In this document: piece by piece, positions 53,025 to 61,520 of the stretch
How positions within the stretch are numbered: the first letter of the stretch is position 1
Layout: the number at the start of each line of letters is the position of its first letter
Source of the DNA: Streptomyces djakartensis
GTDB lineage: Bacteria; Actinomycetota; Actinomycetes; Streptomycetales; Streptomycetaceae
Length of the DNA: 64,000 nucleotides
NCBI RefSeq assembly: GCF_014651075.1
Contig: NZ_BMWE01000008.1
Coordinates: 124,001-188,000 of the forward strand
Direction: 5' to 3'
The notes under the pieces: generated by a model
Told to the model about the DNA's origin: nothing
Databases searched by the model: none
Seen by the model: the letters and a program-made list of their open reading frames with translations, nothing else
Made by a program: the position numbers and the translations under genes

Positions 53025-54566
53025 ATGGGCGAACGCGAACGCGAGCATGTGCGGGTCGCGGTGGTCGGGTCCGGGTTCGGCGGGCTCGGCGCCGCCGTGC
53101 GGCTGCGCCGCGAGGGCGTCACCGACTTCGTCGTCCTGGAGCGGGCGAGCAGCGTCGGCGGCACCTGGCGGGACAACAGCTACCCCGGGTGCCGGTGTGA
53201 CGTGCCGTCGCATCTCTACTCGTTCTCCTTCGCGCCCAACCCCGACTGGCCGCGCACCTTCTCGGGGCAGGAACACATCCGCGCCTACCTGGAGCATGTG
53301 ACGGACGCGTTCCGGCTCCGCCCGCACATCCGCTTCGACTCGGAGGTGAAGCGGATGAGCTGGAACGGTGACCGGCTGTGCTGGGACATCGAGACCAGCG
53401 GCGGGAGCCTGTCGGCGGACATCGTCGTGTCGGCCACCGGGCCGCTGTCCGACCCGAAGATCCCCGCCCTCCCGGGACTGGACTCCTTCCCGGGCAAGGT
53501 CTTCCACTCGGCACGCTGGGACCACGGCTACGACCTGCGCGGCAAACGCGTCGCCATGGTGGGGACCGGCGCCTCTGCCGCCCAGATCGTGCCCGCCGTC
53601 CAGCCCGAGGTCTCGCGCCTGACCCTCTTCCAGCGGACCCCGCCGTGGGTGCTGCCCCGCGTCGACCGGAACATCAGCGACGCCGAGCGGTGGCTGCACC
53701 GGCAGTCGCCCCTCGCCTCGCAGCTCAGGCGCGGACTGTCCTGGGGGATCCGGGAGCTGCAGGTCCAGGCGTTCACCAAGTACCCGAAGCAGCTCGGCCT
53801 CGTCGAGGAGCTGGCCCGGCGCAACATGGCCCGCTCCGTCAAGGACCCGGCCCTGCGGGCGAAACTCACCCCGGACTACCGCATCGGCTGCAAGCGGATC
53901 CTGCTGTCCAGCGACTACTACCCGGCGCTCACGCAGCCCAACGTCGACGTGGTCGCGAGCGGGCTGGCGGAGGTCCGGGGCTCCACCCTCGTCGCCGCCG
54001 ACGGCAGCGAGGCCGAGGTGGACGCGATCGTCTTCGGCACCGGGTTCCACGTCACGGACATGCCCATCGCCGAACGCGTCGTGGGCGCCGACGGACGCAC
54101 CCTCGCCGAGGCCTGGAAGGGCGGCATGGAGGCCCTGCGCGGCGCCTCGGCGGCCGGCTTCCCCAACTGGGTGTCGATCATCGGGCCCAACACCGGCCTC
54201 GGGAACTCCTCGATGATCCTCATGATCGAGTCACAGCTGAACTACCTGGCCGACTTCGTCCGCCAGCTCGACGTCCTCGGCGGCCGGGTCGCCCTGGACG
54301 CCCGCCCCGGTGCCGTACGCGCCTGGAACCGCCGGGTGCAGGAACGCATGAAGCGCACCGTGTGGAACACCGGCGGCTGCACCAGCTGGTACCTCGACGC
54401 CAGCGGCCGCAACACCACCGTCTGGCCCGGCACGACCGGTGAGTTCCGGCGGGCCACGCGGCGCGTCGATCTGGCCGAGTACGACGTCCTGCGAACTCCC
54501 GTGGCGAGGAAGGACTCGACGACGGCCTCCGGGGCGGCGGCCGGGAAGGCCGGGGTGGACGCGTGA
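53025..54566 (+). CDS. Flavin monooxygenase, Baeyer-Villiger type
   Basis: The product is 513 residues from ATG 53025 (GGAGGTG upstream). FAD fingerprint VGSGFGGLGAAV, then SVGGTWRDNSYPGCRCDVPS, the BVMO signature FPGKVFHSARWDHG and the NADPH motif VGTGASAAQI. It oxidises ketones to esters or hydroxylates lipophilic substrates with NADPH and O2. Overlaps the hydrolase by four bases (GTGA). A hydrolase and SDR as partners suggest alcohol to ketone to ester to acid degradation of a cyclic or long-chain substrate. Confidence 0.92.
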   Translation: MGEREREHVRVAVVGSGFGGLGAAVRLRREGVTDFVVLERASSVGGTWRDNSYPGCRCDVPSHLYSFSFAPNPDWPRTFSGQEHIRAYLEHVTDAFRLRPHIRFDSEVKRMSWNGDRLCWDIETSGGSLSADIVVSATGPLSDPKIPALPGLDSFPGKVFHSARWDHGYDLRGKRVAMVGTGASAAQIVPAVQPEVSRLTLFQRTPPWVLPRVDRNISDAERWLHRQSPLASQLRRGLSWGIRELQVQAFTKYPKQLGLVEELARRNMARSVKDPALRAKLTPDYRIGCKRILLSSDYYPALTQPNVDVVASGLAEVRGSTLVAADGSEAEVDAIVFGTGFHVTDMPIAERVVGADGRTLAEAWKGGMEALRGASAAGFPNWVSIIGPNTGLGNSSMILMIESQLNYLADFVRQLDVLGGRVALDARPGAVRAWNRRVQERMKRTVWNTGGCTSWYLDASGRNTTVWPGTTGEFRRATRRVDLAEYDVLRTPVARKDSTTASGAAAGKAGVDA

Positions 54567-55486
54567 GCCGCCTCCTGCACGTGGACTCCGGCCCTTGTTC
54601 CCCGCCCGCCCCCGCGCGTGAACTGACCGCCGTCTCCGCCGACGGTGCCCGGCTGCACGTGGAGGTCCACGGACCCGACGGCGCCCCCGCCGTCGTCCTC
54701 GCCCACGGCTGGACGTGCTCCACCGCCTTCTGGGCGGCACAGATCCGCGAACTGGCCCGCGACCACCGGGTCATCGCCTACGACCAGCGCGGCCACGGAC
54801 GCAGCCCCGCGAGCCCGGCCTGCAGCACCGACGCGCTCGCCGACGACCTGGAGGCGGTCCTCACCGCCACCCTCGCCCCGGGCGAACAGGCCGTCGTCGC
54901 CGGGCACTCCATGGGCGGCATGACCGTGATGGCGGCCTCCGGGAGGGCCGCCTTCCGTGAGCATGCCGCCGCCGTCCTGCTGTGCAGCACGGGCAGTTCG
55001 CGGCTGGTCGCCGCCTCCACCGTCCTCCCCATGCGGCCGGGGCGGGCGCGGACCTGGCTGACCCGGCGGATCCTCGGCTCCCGGGCTCCGCTCGGCCCGG
55101 TCACACCCCTGGCCCGCCGGATCCTCAAGTACGGCACGATGGGCCCCGGTTCGGCCCCCCACCTGGTCGACGCATGCGCCCGCATCGTGCACGCCTGCCC
55201 CCGCGATGTCCGCCACAGCTGGTCGCACGTGCTGGACCTGCTCGACCTCGACCACGGCGTGCGGACGCTGGACGTGCCCACGGCCGTGGTCGTCGGTACG
55301 GCGGACCGGCTGACCCCGCCGGTGCAGGCCCGGGCCCTGGCCGCCGCGCTGCCGCACTGCACCGGGCTCACCGAACTGCCCGGCATCGGTCACATGACAC
55401 CGGTCGAGGCGCCCGAGCTGGTGGGCGCGAGGATCCGGGAACTCGTCGACGCACACATCCAGTTCGCAGCGGAGGAGAGCGCATGA
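54563..55486 (+). CDS. Alpha/beta hydrolase
   Basis: The product is 307 residues. LAHGWTCSTAFW (oxyanion), AYDQRGHGRS, nucleophile Ser116 in GHSMGG, and the catalytic His in GIGHMTPVEAPE. It is coupled by GTGA and ATGA overlaps to the monooxygenase and SDR. Probable lactone or ester hydrolase acting on the monooxygenase product. Confidence 0.92.
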   Translation: MSRLLHVDSGPCSPPAPARELTAVSADGARLHVEVHGPDGAPAVVLAHGWTCSTAFWAAQIRELARDHRVIAYDQRGHGRSPASPACSTDALADDLEAVLTATLAPGEQAVVAGHSMGGMTVMAASGRAAFREHAAAVLLCSTGSSRLVAASTVLPMRPGRARTWLTRRILGSRAPLGPVTPLARRILKYGTMGPGSAPHLVDACARIVHACPRDVRHSWSHVLDLLDLDHGVRTLDVPTAVVVGTADRLTPPVQARALAAALPHCTGLTELPGIGHMTPVEAPELVGARIRELVDAHIQFAAEESA

Positions 55487-56367
55487 GCGGAGTCAGCCTC
55501 GAAGGCAGGGTCGCCGTGGTGACCGGCGCGGCGCGCGGCGTGGGGGAGTTGCTCGCCCGCAAGCTCTCCGCGCGCGGCGTGAAGATGGCACTGGTCGGTC
55601 TGGAGCCCGACGCCCTCAAGCAGGTCTGCGGGCGGCTGCACGGCGACAGCGACCACTGGCACGCCGACGTCACCGACCACGAGGCGATGACACAGGTCGC
55701 CCGGGAGGTGAAGGAGCGCTTCGGCAGGGTCGACATCGTCGTCGCCAACGCCGGTGTCGCCACCGGCGGGCCGTTCACCGACTCCGACCCGGAGTCCTGG
55801 CGGCGGGTGATCGAGGTGAACCTGGTCGGTTCGGCGGTGACCGCCCGCGCCTTCCTGCCGTCGCTGCTGGAGAGCCGGGGCTACCTGCTCCAGATCGCGT
55901 CCCTCGCCGCGATCGTCCCGGCGCCCATGATGACCGCGTACTGCGCCTCCAAGTCCGGCGTGGAGGCGTACGCGCACAGCCTGCGCGCCGAGGTCGGGCA
56001 CCGGGGCGTGAAGGTCGGCGTCGGGTACCTGTCGTGGACCGACACCGACATGGTGCGCGGGGCCGACCAGGACGACGTCATGCGGGAGTTGCGGCAGCGG
56101 CTGCCCTGGCCGGCCGGCAAGACCTACCCGCTGGGGCCGGCGGTGGACCGGCTCGTGGCCGGGATCGAGCGGCGCTCGAGCCATGTGTACGGGCAGTGGT
56201 GGCTGCGCGGGATGCAGGGCGTGCGCGGATACCTGCCCGGGGTCATCGGGACGGTGGGGCAGCGGGAGATGCGCAGGTTCGCGGACCGGCTGACCGGCAT
56301 GCGCACGGGCCTCGTCGGGGCGGGTGGAGCCGCCGATGAGCAGCAGCGGACTACGCTCCGTAAGTGA
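55483..56367 (+). CDS. Short-chain dehydrogenase/reductase
   Basis: The product is 294 residues from ATG 55483. Cofactor motif VTGAARGVGELLA, NAG in VANAGVATGGPF, and the catalytic Tyr153/Lys157 in AYCASKSG. It probably oxidises an alcohol to the ketone used by the monooxygenase, or reduces the reverse. A C-terminal extension of about 50 residues (QWWLRGMQGVRGYLPGV) is amphipathic and may bind membranes. Confidence 0.92.
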   Translation: MSGVSLEGRVAVVTGAARGVGELLARKLSARGVKMALVGLEPDALKQVCGRLHGDSDHWHADVTDHEAMTQVAREVKERFGRVDIVVANAGVATGGPFTDSDPESWRRVIEVNLVGSAVTARAFLPSLLESRGYLLQIASLAAIVPAPMMTAYCASKSGVEAYAHSLRAEVGHRGVKVGVGYLSWTDTDMVRGADQDDVMRELRQRLPWPAGKTYPLGPAVDRLVAGIERRSSHVYGQWWLRGMQGVRGYLPGVIGTVGQREMRRFADRLTGMRTGLVGAGGAADEQQRTTLRK

Positions 56368-56443
56368 TCGACATGCGGACGGTCACGGCCCGTGTGAATC
56401 TGATCGAGCCAGATCCCCTCACCCCCAACGGGAGTGAACCCAC

Positions 56444-56647
56444 ATGGGCATGAAGGACCAGTTCCAGGAGAAGTCCGAGCAGTGGCAGAACCAGGCCAGG
56501 CAGAAGGCCGACCAGGCCCGCGAGCAGATGCAGGGCCGTGGCCGCCGGCGCGACGAGGACATGGACCCCTCGCACCCGCAGCGTGACCGTGACCGTGAGC
56601 GGGAGCGCGAGCAGGAGGACCGCTTCGACCAGGACTACGACGCCTGA
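56444..56647 (+). CDS. Small charged hydrophilic protein (67 aa)
   Basis: ATG 56444 after GGGAGTG. A Gln/Lys/Glu-rich helix (KDQFQEKSEQWQNQARQKAD) and a run of Arg-Asp/Arg-Glu repeats (RDRDREREREQEDRF). Similar to hydrophilin or CsbD-like stress proteins in composition, without a clear family. It ends at a strong terminator. Confidence 0.7.
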   Translation: MGMKDQFQEKSEQWQNQARQKADQAREQMQGRGRRRDEDMDPSHPQRDRDREREREQEDRFDQDYDA

Positions 56648-56666
56648 CGTCGCGCGCTGAACGAGA

Positions 56667-56693
56667 GGGGTGCCTCGCGCGGGGCACCCCTTT
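56667..56693 (+). terminator. Terminator of the 67-aa gene
   Basis: GGGGTGCC and GGCACCCC arms followed by TTTC. Confidence 0.75.
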
Positions 56694-57273
56694 CGCATGC
56701 CTGGGCGTGCTCAGTCCGGCCCTCGGCGATCGCCCCGGACAGTACACGCAACTGTCGCTTCCACCAGGTCGGCCGACCTGCTCACGTACGTCACGAAGTG
56801 ACTGTCGGGGCCGCCCGCTTCTTTGCCAGTGTCGTGCTTCCACGGCCTGCGTCAAGGGCGCTGCACTCCGCTGCGCTGCGTTCCGCGTCGCCTTCGGCGA
56901 TGGCCCTGCGGGCCACCCTTGACCCAGTCCGCTCCAGCACGGGAGAGAAGCGAGCGAGCGGCCGGGGAGGAACGGGTGGCCAAGGCACGTCACCCCCTTC
57001 GGTCGGATGCCTGGCCGTCGGCGGTGAGGGGCGCGGTCGCGCCTCGCCAGCACGCCGGGTGGGCTTGGCGGCGAACCGTGGGTGGGGGGTGGGGGGGGGT
57101 GGGGGCGCGGCGGCGGAGTGTGGGCACGCCGCGCCGGTCCAGCGGCTGACCGGGCCGGTAGGTGCGTCGGTCAGGCACGGCACGGACACGGAGACGGGGT
57201 GATTCGGGGGTCAGGAGCAGCGAGTGGAGCGTTTGTGCCAACGATCGGCGCAAAACTACAGGTCAGGTAGAAG
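56694..57273. other. Gene-poor region with repeat-like sequence
   Basis: No convincing gene. GTCAAGGG at 56851-56858 and its inverse CCCTTGAC at 56916-56923 bracket a GCTGCGCTGCGTTCCGCG-type stretch that resembles sequences scattered between Streptomyces genes. A G-rich run follows at 57080-57105, and an imperfect inverted repeat (TTTGTGCC...GGCGCAAA) lies at 57231-57253. Confidence 0.5.
57080..57105 (+). repeat. G-run with quadruplex potential
   Basis: Twenty-six bases made only of G apart from three single T: G3-T-G6-T-G9-T-G5. It meets the usual four-tract quadruplex pattern. Confidence 0.75.
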
Positions 57274-57414
57274 TTGGGTGACCCAGATGCTCCAATTCCC
57301 GCTTCCTGGCAGCTGCTCCACGACCGGTCCCTCAAGGAGCGGTTCGGGGCGCCGAGGATCGCCGCGGCCGGGCTGCTCGCCGTCGGGATCGGGCTGATGC
57401 TGCACGCCCGGTAA
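57274..57414 (+). pseudogene. Possible remnant of a membrane protein gene
   Basis: A 46-codon frame (TTG 57274 to TAA 57414) codes for LLHDRSLKERFGAPRIAAAG and a hydrophobic helix ending IGLMLHAR, which reads like the C-terminal end of a larger membrane protein. No upstream coding sequence continues it (a TAG lies two codons before). It could also be a tiny membrane protein. Confidence 0.4.
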
Positions 57415-57485
57415 TGAGGAACGGACGGGTGCGCTCGCACCTTCCGAGGAGCACCCTGGAACTAGGTGTTCCGGAGGTGATCCTC

Positions 57486-57761
57486 ATGATGCACAGCACA
57501 GTGGGATGGCATGTCGAGTTGGAGTTCAGGGAGGACGACCAGCACACCCGGGCGGTCGCGATGGTCCGGTTGCCCGACGGCACCGAGGTACGGGCGCACG
57601 GGCACGCGAGCCGGCACCGGACCGACGTCAACCAGCCCAGGGTCGGCGAGGAGATCGCCGGGGCGAGGGCGCTCAACGAGCTCGCCATGCAGCTGCTGAC
57701 CAAGGCCCACGAGGAGATCGACCAGGCGTCCGGACGGGTCTCCCACCCGATCCACGTCTAG
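57486..57761 (+). CDS. DUF1876 domain protein
   Basis: The product is 91 residues from ATG 57486, with GGAGGTG six bases upstream. GWHVELEFREDDQHTRAVAM and LNELAMQLLTKAHEEI give the two strands-plus-helix pattern of DUF1876, a small dsRBD-like actinobacterial family. Unknown role, cytoplasmic. Confidence 0.88.
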   Translation: MMHSTVGWHVELEFREDDQHTRAVAMVRLPDGTEVRAHGHASRHRTDVNQPRVGEEIAGARALNELAMQLLTKAHEEIDQASGRVSHPIHV

Positions 57762-57783
57762 AGCCCGGCACTCCAGAGCAGGC

Positions 57784-58947
57784 TCACAGCCCGACAGCCC
57801 CCCGCACCGCCCGTACCAGCCCCTGCGCCCGTGGGTCCGCCGTGACCGTCTTGCGGAAGCCGTTGGTGACGTAGCCGAACGCGACCCCGGTGTCCGGGTC
57901 GGCGAAGCCGAGGGCGCCGCCACGGCCCGGGTGGCCGAAGGAACCCGGGGTGAGGAGGGGGGAGGCGCTGCCGTGCAGCATGTAGCCGAGGCCGAAACGG
58001 GTGCCGACCACCAGGACCCGGTCGGGGCCCGCCGACTCCTCGGCCCTGGCCAGTTCGACGGTCTCCGGCGTGAAGAGGCGTGCGGCGCCGGCCGTTTCGC
58101 CGATCAGCGTCGCGTAGAAGCGGGCCAGTCCGTCCGCCGTCGCTATGGCGTTGGTCGCGGGCAGGGCCGCCGCGCGGTACGCCGGGTCGTTCTGCTCCGG
58201 GAAAGGCGTGATCGCCGCGAAGGCGCGGCGGGTCAGGGACGCCGGGTCCTGGTAGGCCTCGGTGACCGAGCGTTTCGGGCGGGCGCGCAGAGCGCCGGTC
58301 GGCTCGGCGCCCTCGACGCGGCCCACACGTCCGACCCGGCCGGCCTCCGAGTCCGGCAGTCCGAGCCAGAGGTCCAGGCCCAGCGGGCCGGTGAGCTGCG
58401 AGGCGAGCCACTCGCCGGTGCTCTGCCCGGTGACGCGCCGCACCAGTTCGTCGAGCAGCCAGCCGTACGTGAGCGCGTGGTAGCCGTGGTCGGTGCCGGG
58501 TTCCCAGGCGGGGGCCTGGGCGGCGACCGCCTCGGGGCCCCGGAACGGGTCGAGGGCCTCCTCCGGGGTGAGGGGGTGGTCCAGGACCGGCAGACCGGCC
58601 CGGTGGTTCAGGACGTGCCGGACCAGCACCCGCTCCTTGCCCCGCGCCTTGAACTCGGGCCAGTAGTGGCCCACCGGCGCGTCCAGGTCCAGCTGTCCGC
58701 GCTGGTGCAGCAGCAGGAGCACGGCGGCGGCGACGCCCTTCGTCGCCGAGCGCACGACCTGCGCGGTGCCGCGCTCCCAGGGAGCCGTGCCGTCGACGTC
58801 CTTCGTGCCGGCCCACAGGTCGACGACCCGCTGCCCGTCCCGGTAGACGGCGACCGCCGCGCCCCGCTCCCCGAGCGAGACGAAGTTCCGTACGAACGCT
58901 TCCCTGACCGGCTCGAAGCCCTCGGCCACTGTGCCGTGCACGTCCAC
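57784..58947 (-). CDS. Serine hydrolase (beta-lactamase class C/EstB-like)
   Basis: The product is 387 residues from GTG 58947 (GAGGAG upstream). SxxK nucleophile Ser67-Ala-Thr-Lys70, then LVRHVLNHRAGLPVLD, GYHALTYGWLLDELVRR (the Tyr of the second motif) and RFGLGYMLHG. No signal peptide is visible. Members are esterases or DD-peptidase-like hydrolases rather than true beta-lactamases. Confidence 0.9.
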   Translation of the reverse strand: MDVHGTVAEGFEPVREAFVRNFVSLGERGAAVAVYRDGQRVVDLWAGTKDVDGTAPWERGTAQVVRSATKGVAAAVLLLLHQRGQLDLDAPVGHYWPEFKARGKERVLVRHVLNHRAGLPVLDHPLTPEEALDPFRGPEAVAAQAPAWEPGTDHGYHALTYGWLLDELVRRVTGQSTGEWLASQLTGPLGLDLWLGLPDSEAGRVGRVGRVEGAEPTGALRARPKRSVTEAYQDPASLTRRAFAAITPFPEQNDPAYRAAALPATNAIATADGLARFYATLIGETAGAARLFTPETVELARAEESAGPDRVLVVGTRFGLGYMLHGSASPLLTPGSFGHPGRGGALGFADPDTGVAFGYVTNGFRKTVTADPRAQGLVRAVRGAVGL

Positions 58948-58999
58948 GCCCGTAACTCCTCGTCTCGCTGTGGTGCTCGTGTGCTCGTGGTGCTCCCTC

Positions 59000-59446
59000 T
59001 CACCCAAGCAGGATGGTCACCTCGATGTTCCCCCGGGTCGCGTTCGAGTACGGGCAGACCTCGTGGGCCGCGTCCACCAGCTTGGTCGCGAGGCCGTGGT
59101 CGACGACCGGGAGGGAGACGCTGAGGGCGACCGCGAGGCCGTAGCCGCGCTGCTTGTTGGGGCCGATGCCGACCTTCGCGGAGACCGTGGAGCCGGTCAG
59201 GTCGTAGCCCTCGCGGTTGCCGACGAGGATCAGCGCGTTGTGGAAACAGGAGCTGTAGCCGGCCGCGAAGAGCTGTTCCGGGTTGGTGCCGTTGCCGTCG
59301 CCGCCCAGCTGCGGGGGCATCGCGACCCTGAGGTCGAGCCGGCCGTCCTGGCTGGTGACATAACCCTCGCGGCCGCCATGGGCGGTGGCCTCGGCGACGT
59401 ACATGATCTTCGTCGGGCGGGTGTCGACGGCGGTGCCGTCAGTCAT
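59000..59446 (-). CDS. ohr: Organic hydroperoxide resistance protein Ohr
   Basis: The product is 148 residues from ATG 59446. The two peroxidatic/resolving Cys are in AAGYSSCFHNAL and HEVCPYSNATRGN. It reduces organic peroxides with lipoyl partners. It follows ohrR with 105 bases between. Confidence 0.95.
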   Translation of the reverse strand: MTDGTAVDTRPTKIMYVAEATAHGGREGYVTSQDGRLDLRVAMPPQLGGDGNGTNPEQLFAAGYSSCFHNALILVGNREGYDLTGSTVSAKVGIGPNKQRGYGLAVALSVSLPVVDHGLATKLVDAAHEVCPYSNATRGNIEVTILLG

Positions 59447-59467
59447 GCTGTCCTCCCCCGGAAACAA

Positions 59468-59506
59468 GTGCGCACAAACACATCGTGCACAAGGTACTGG
59501 CCAGTA
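59468..59506. promoter_or_regulatory. Palindromes in the ohr promoter
   Basis: GTGCGCAC (59468-59475), GTGCAC (59485-59490) and the perfect 12-bp TACTGGCCAGTA (59495-59506) lie just upstream of ohr. One or more are likely OhrR sites. Confidence 0.5.
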
Positions 59507-59551
59507 ACTGACCTTCCGCCGCCAGGGGATGCAACCGGGGGTAACCCGTGT

Positions 59552-60007
59552 TCAGCTGATCCGCTCCGTCAGCCGCCACAGCTCCTCGCGCAGCCGCGCG
59601 GCCTCCGTGCCGTCGAGCCCGGTCGCCGCGAGCAGGCGTCCGGGCACCCTCCCGGCCCGCTCCCGCAGCTCCTCCGCGCGCCCGGTCGACGCCACGAGCA
59701 CCGACCGCTCGTCCCGCGCGGACCTCTCCCGCCGTACCAGCCCCGCCGCCTCCAGCCGCTTGAGCAGCGGCGACACCGTGCCGTAGTCGAGCCGCAGCGT
59801 GGCCGCCAGCTCCTTGACCGGGGTCTCGCCCCGCTCCCAGAGGACCAGCAGGACCAGGTACTGCGGGTAGGTGAGGCCCAGTTCGTCGAGGAGCGGGCGG
59901 TACGCGGCCGTCACCGCCCGCTGGGCGGCGTACAGCGCGAAGCACAGCTGCTGGTCCAGCAGAGTTGAGGCCTCTGGCTCCTCGTCGGTCACGCGCCCAT
60001 TGTTCAC
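59552..60007 (-). CDS. ohrR: MarR-family peroxide sensor OhrR
   Basis: The product is 151 residues. The reactive Cys22 is in QQLCFALYAAQRAV, the hallmark of OhrR. The winged helix has VKELAATLRLDYGTVSPLLK. GTG 60007 overlaps the cbiO stop (GTGA); GTG 59992 is the alternative. Oxidation of the Cys releases repression of ohr. Proximity to cbiO suggests a read-through transcript. Confidence 0.92.
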   Translation of the reverse strand: MNNGRVTDEEPEASTLLDQQLCFALYAAQRAVTAAYRPLLDELGLTYPQYLVLLVLWERGETPVKELAATLRLDYGTVSPLLKRLEAAGLVRRERSARDERSVLVASTGRAEELRERAGRVPGRLLAATGLDGTEAARLREELWRLTERIS

Positions 60008-60771
60008 GGACGGGCCGGAGCGGCCGGCACCGAACGCGGATCGAAACCGAACGGCAGCTCCAGGCGGTGGGCGCGCATCAGCTCCTCGTCGGACAGCAGG
60101 TCGCCGGTCGGCCCGTCCGCCGCGATCACGCCCTCACTGAGGACGAGCGAGCGCGGGCACAGCTCCAGGGCGTAGGGGAGGTCGTGCGTGACCATCAGCA
60201 CCGTCACGTCGAGGGAGCGGAGGATGTCGGCCAGTTCGCGGCGGGAGGCCGGGTCCAGGTTGGAGGAGGGCTCGTCGAGGACGAGGATCTCCGGCTCCAT
60301 CGCCAGGACGGTCGCGACGGCCACCCGGCGGCGCTGGCCGAACGAGAGGTGGTGCGGCGGGCGGTCCTTGAACCCGGCCATGCCGACCCGCTCCAGCGCC
60401 CGGTCCACGCGATCCTCGAGCTCCGGCCCCTTCAGCCCGGCCGCCGCCGGCCCGAACGCCACGTCCTCCCGGACGGTCGGCATGAAGAGCTGGTCGTCCG
60501 GGTCCTGGAAGACGATGCCGACCCGGCGCCGGATCTCTGCCATGTGCTGCTTGCCGACGGGCAGCCCGGCCACCTTCACCGAGCCGGCGCCGCCGGTCAG
60601 GATGCCGTTGAGGTGCAGCACCAGGGTCGTCTTGCCGGCGCCGTTCGGCCCGAGCAGCGCGACCCGCTCGCCGCGCGCGATGGAGAAGTCGACGCCGAAC
60701 AGGGCCTGATGGCCGTCGGGGTAGGCGAAGGCGAGGCCCGAGACCTCGAGGGAAGCAGTCACAGGGTCCAT
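60004..60771 (-). CDS. cbiO: ECF transporter ATP-binding protein CbiO
   Basis: The product is 255 residues from ATG 60771. Walker A LLGPNGAGKTT, Q loop FQDPDDQLF, signature LSFGQRRRVAVA, Walker B ILVLDEPSSNLD and switch His in VTHDLP. It powers metal import with CbiQ and CbiM. It overlaps cbiQ by 13 bases. Confidence 0.94.
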   Translation of the reverse strand: MDPVTASLEVSGLAFAYPDGHQALFGVDFSIARGERVALLGPNGAGKTTLVLHLNGILTGGAGSVKVAGLPVGKQHMAEIRRRVGIVFQDPDDQLFMPTVREDVAFGPAAAGLKGPELEDRVDRALERVGMAGFKDRPPHHLSFGQRRRVAVATVLAMEPEILVLDEPSSNLDPASRRELADILRSLDVTVLMVTHDLPYALELCPRSLVLSEGVIAADGPTGDLLSDEELMRAHRLELPFGFDPRSVPAAPARP

Positions 60772-61520
60772 CCCAGCAGACATACGACGAGCGCGGACAC
60801 CGGGAGTGCGAGGGCGTACGACCACTGTGCCCGGGACGCGGTCACCTCGTCGATCACCGGCATGGCACCGGAGTAGCCGCGGCTGACCATGGCCAGGTGC
60901 ACGCGTTCACCGCGCTCGTAGGAGCGGATGAACAGGGCGCCCGCGGACTTGGCGAGCACGCCCCAGTGCTTCACGCCCCTCGCCTCGAAGCCACGCGACT
61001 CCCGGGCGATGCGCATGCGCCGCATCTCGTCGGTGATGACGTCGCCGTAGCGGATCATGAAGGACGCGATCTGCACGAGGAGCGGCGGCAGTCTGAGGCG
61101 CTGGAGGCCGAGCAGCAGCTCGCGGAGTTCGGTGGTGGCGGCCAGGAGCACGGAGGCGGCGACCCCGAGCGTGCCCTTGGCGAGCACGTTCCAGGCTCCC
61201 CACAGTCCGTTCACGCTCAGGGACAGGCCGAGGACGTCGACGCGCTCGCCCTCCGCCACGAACGGCATCAGCACCGCGAACGCGACGAACGGCACCTCGA
61301 TCAGCAGCCGCCTGAGCAGGAACCCGGCCGGTACCCGCGCGACGTACGCCACGAGGGCCAGCAGCAGGGCGTACAGACCGAACGCCCACATCGCCTCGCG
61401 CGGCGTCGACACCACGACCACCACGAAGGCGAACACCGCGGCGAGCTTGGTGTGCGGAGGCAGACCGTGCACGGGGGAGTGCCCGTGCCGGTAGAGCTTG
61501 TGCGCGTGCCCGGCTCCCAT
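60759..61520 (-). CDS. cbiQ: ECF transporter transmembrane subunit CbiQ
   Basis: The product is 253 residues. The N-terminus (SPVHGLPPHTKLAAVFAFVV) is characteristic, and the coupling motifs ARESRGFEARG and MVSRGYSG mark the helices that contact CbiO. Five to six membrane helices. It starts immediately at the cbiM stop. Confidence 0.93.
   Translation of the reverse strand: MGAGHAHKLYRHGHSPVHGLPPHTKLAAVFAFVVVVVSTPREAMWAFGLYALLLALVAYVARVPAGFLLRRLLIEVPFVAFAVLMPFVAEGERVDVLGLSLSVNGLWGAWNVLAKGTLGVAASVLLAATTELRELLLGLQRLRLPPLLVQIASFMIRYGDVITDEMRRMRIARESRGFEARGVKHWGVLAKSAGALFIRSYERGERVHLAMVSRGYSGAMPVIDEVTASRAQWSYALALPVSALVVCLLGWTL

Noticed and set aside
56798..57202. 134-codon ORF in the gene-poor stretch
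   Set aside because: Low-complexity Gly/Arg/Ala translation across the G-run, no ribosome binding site, no domain.
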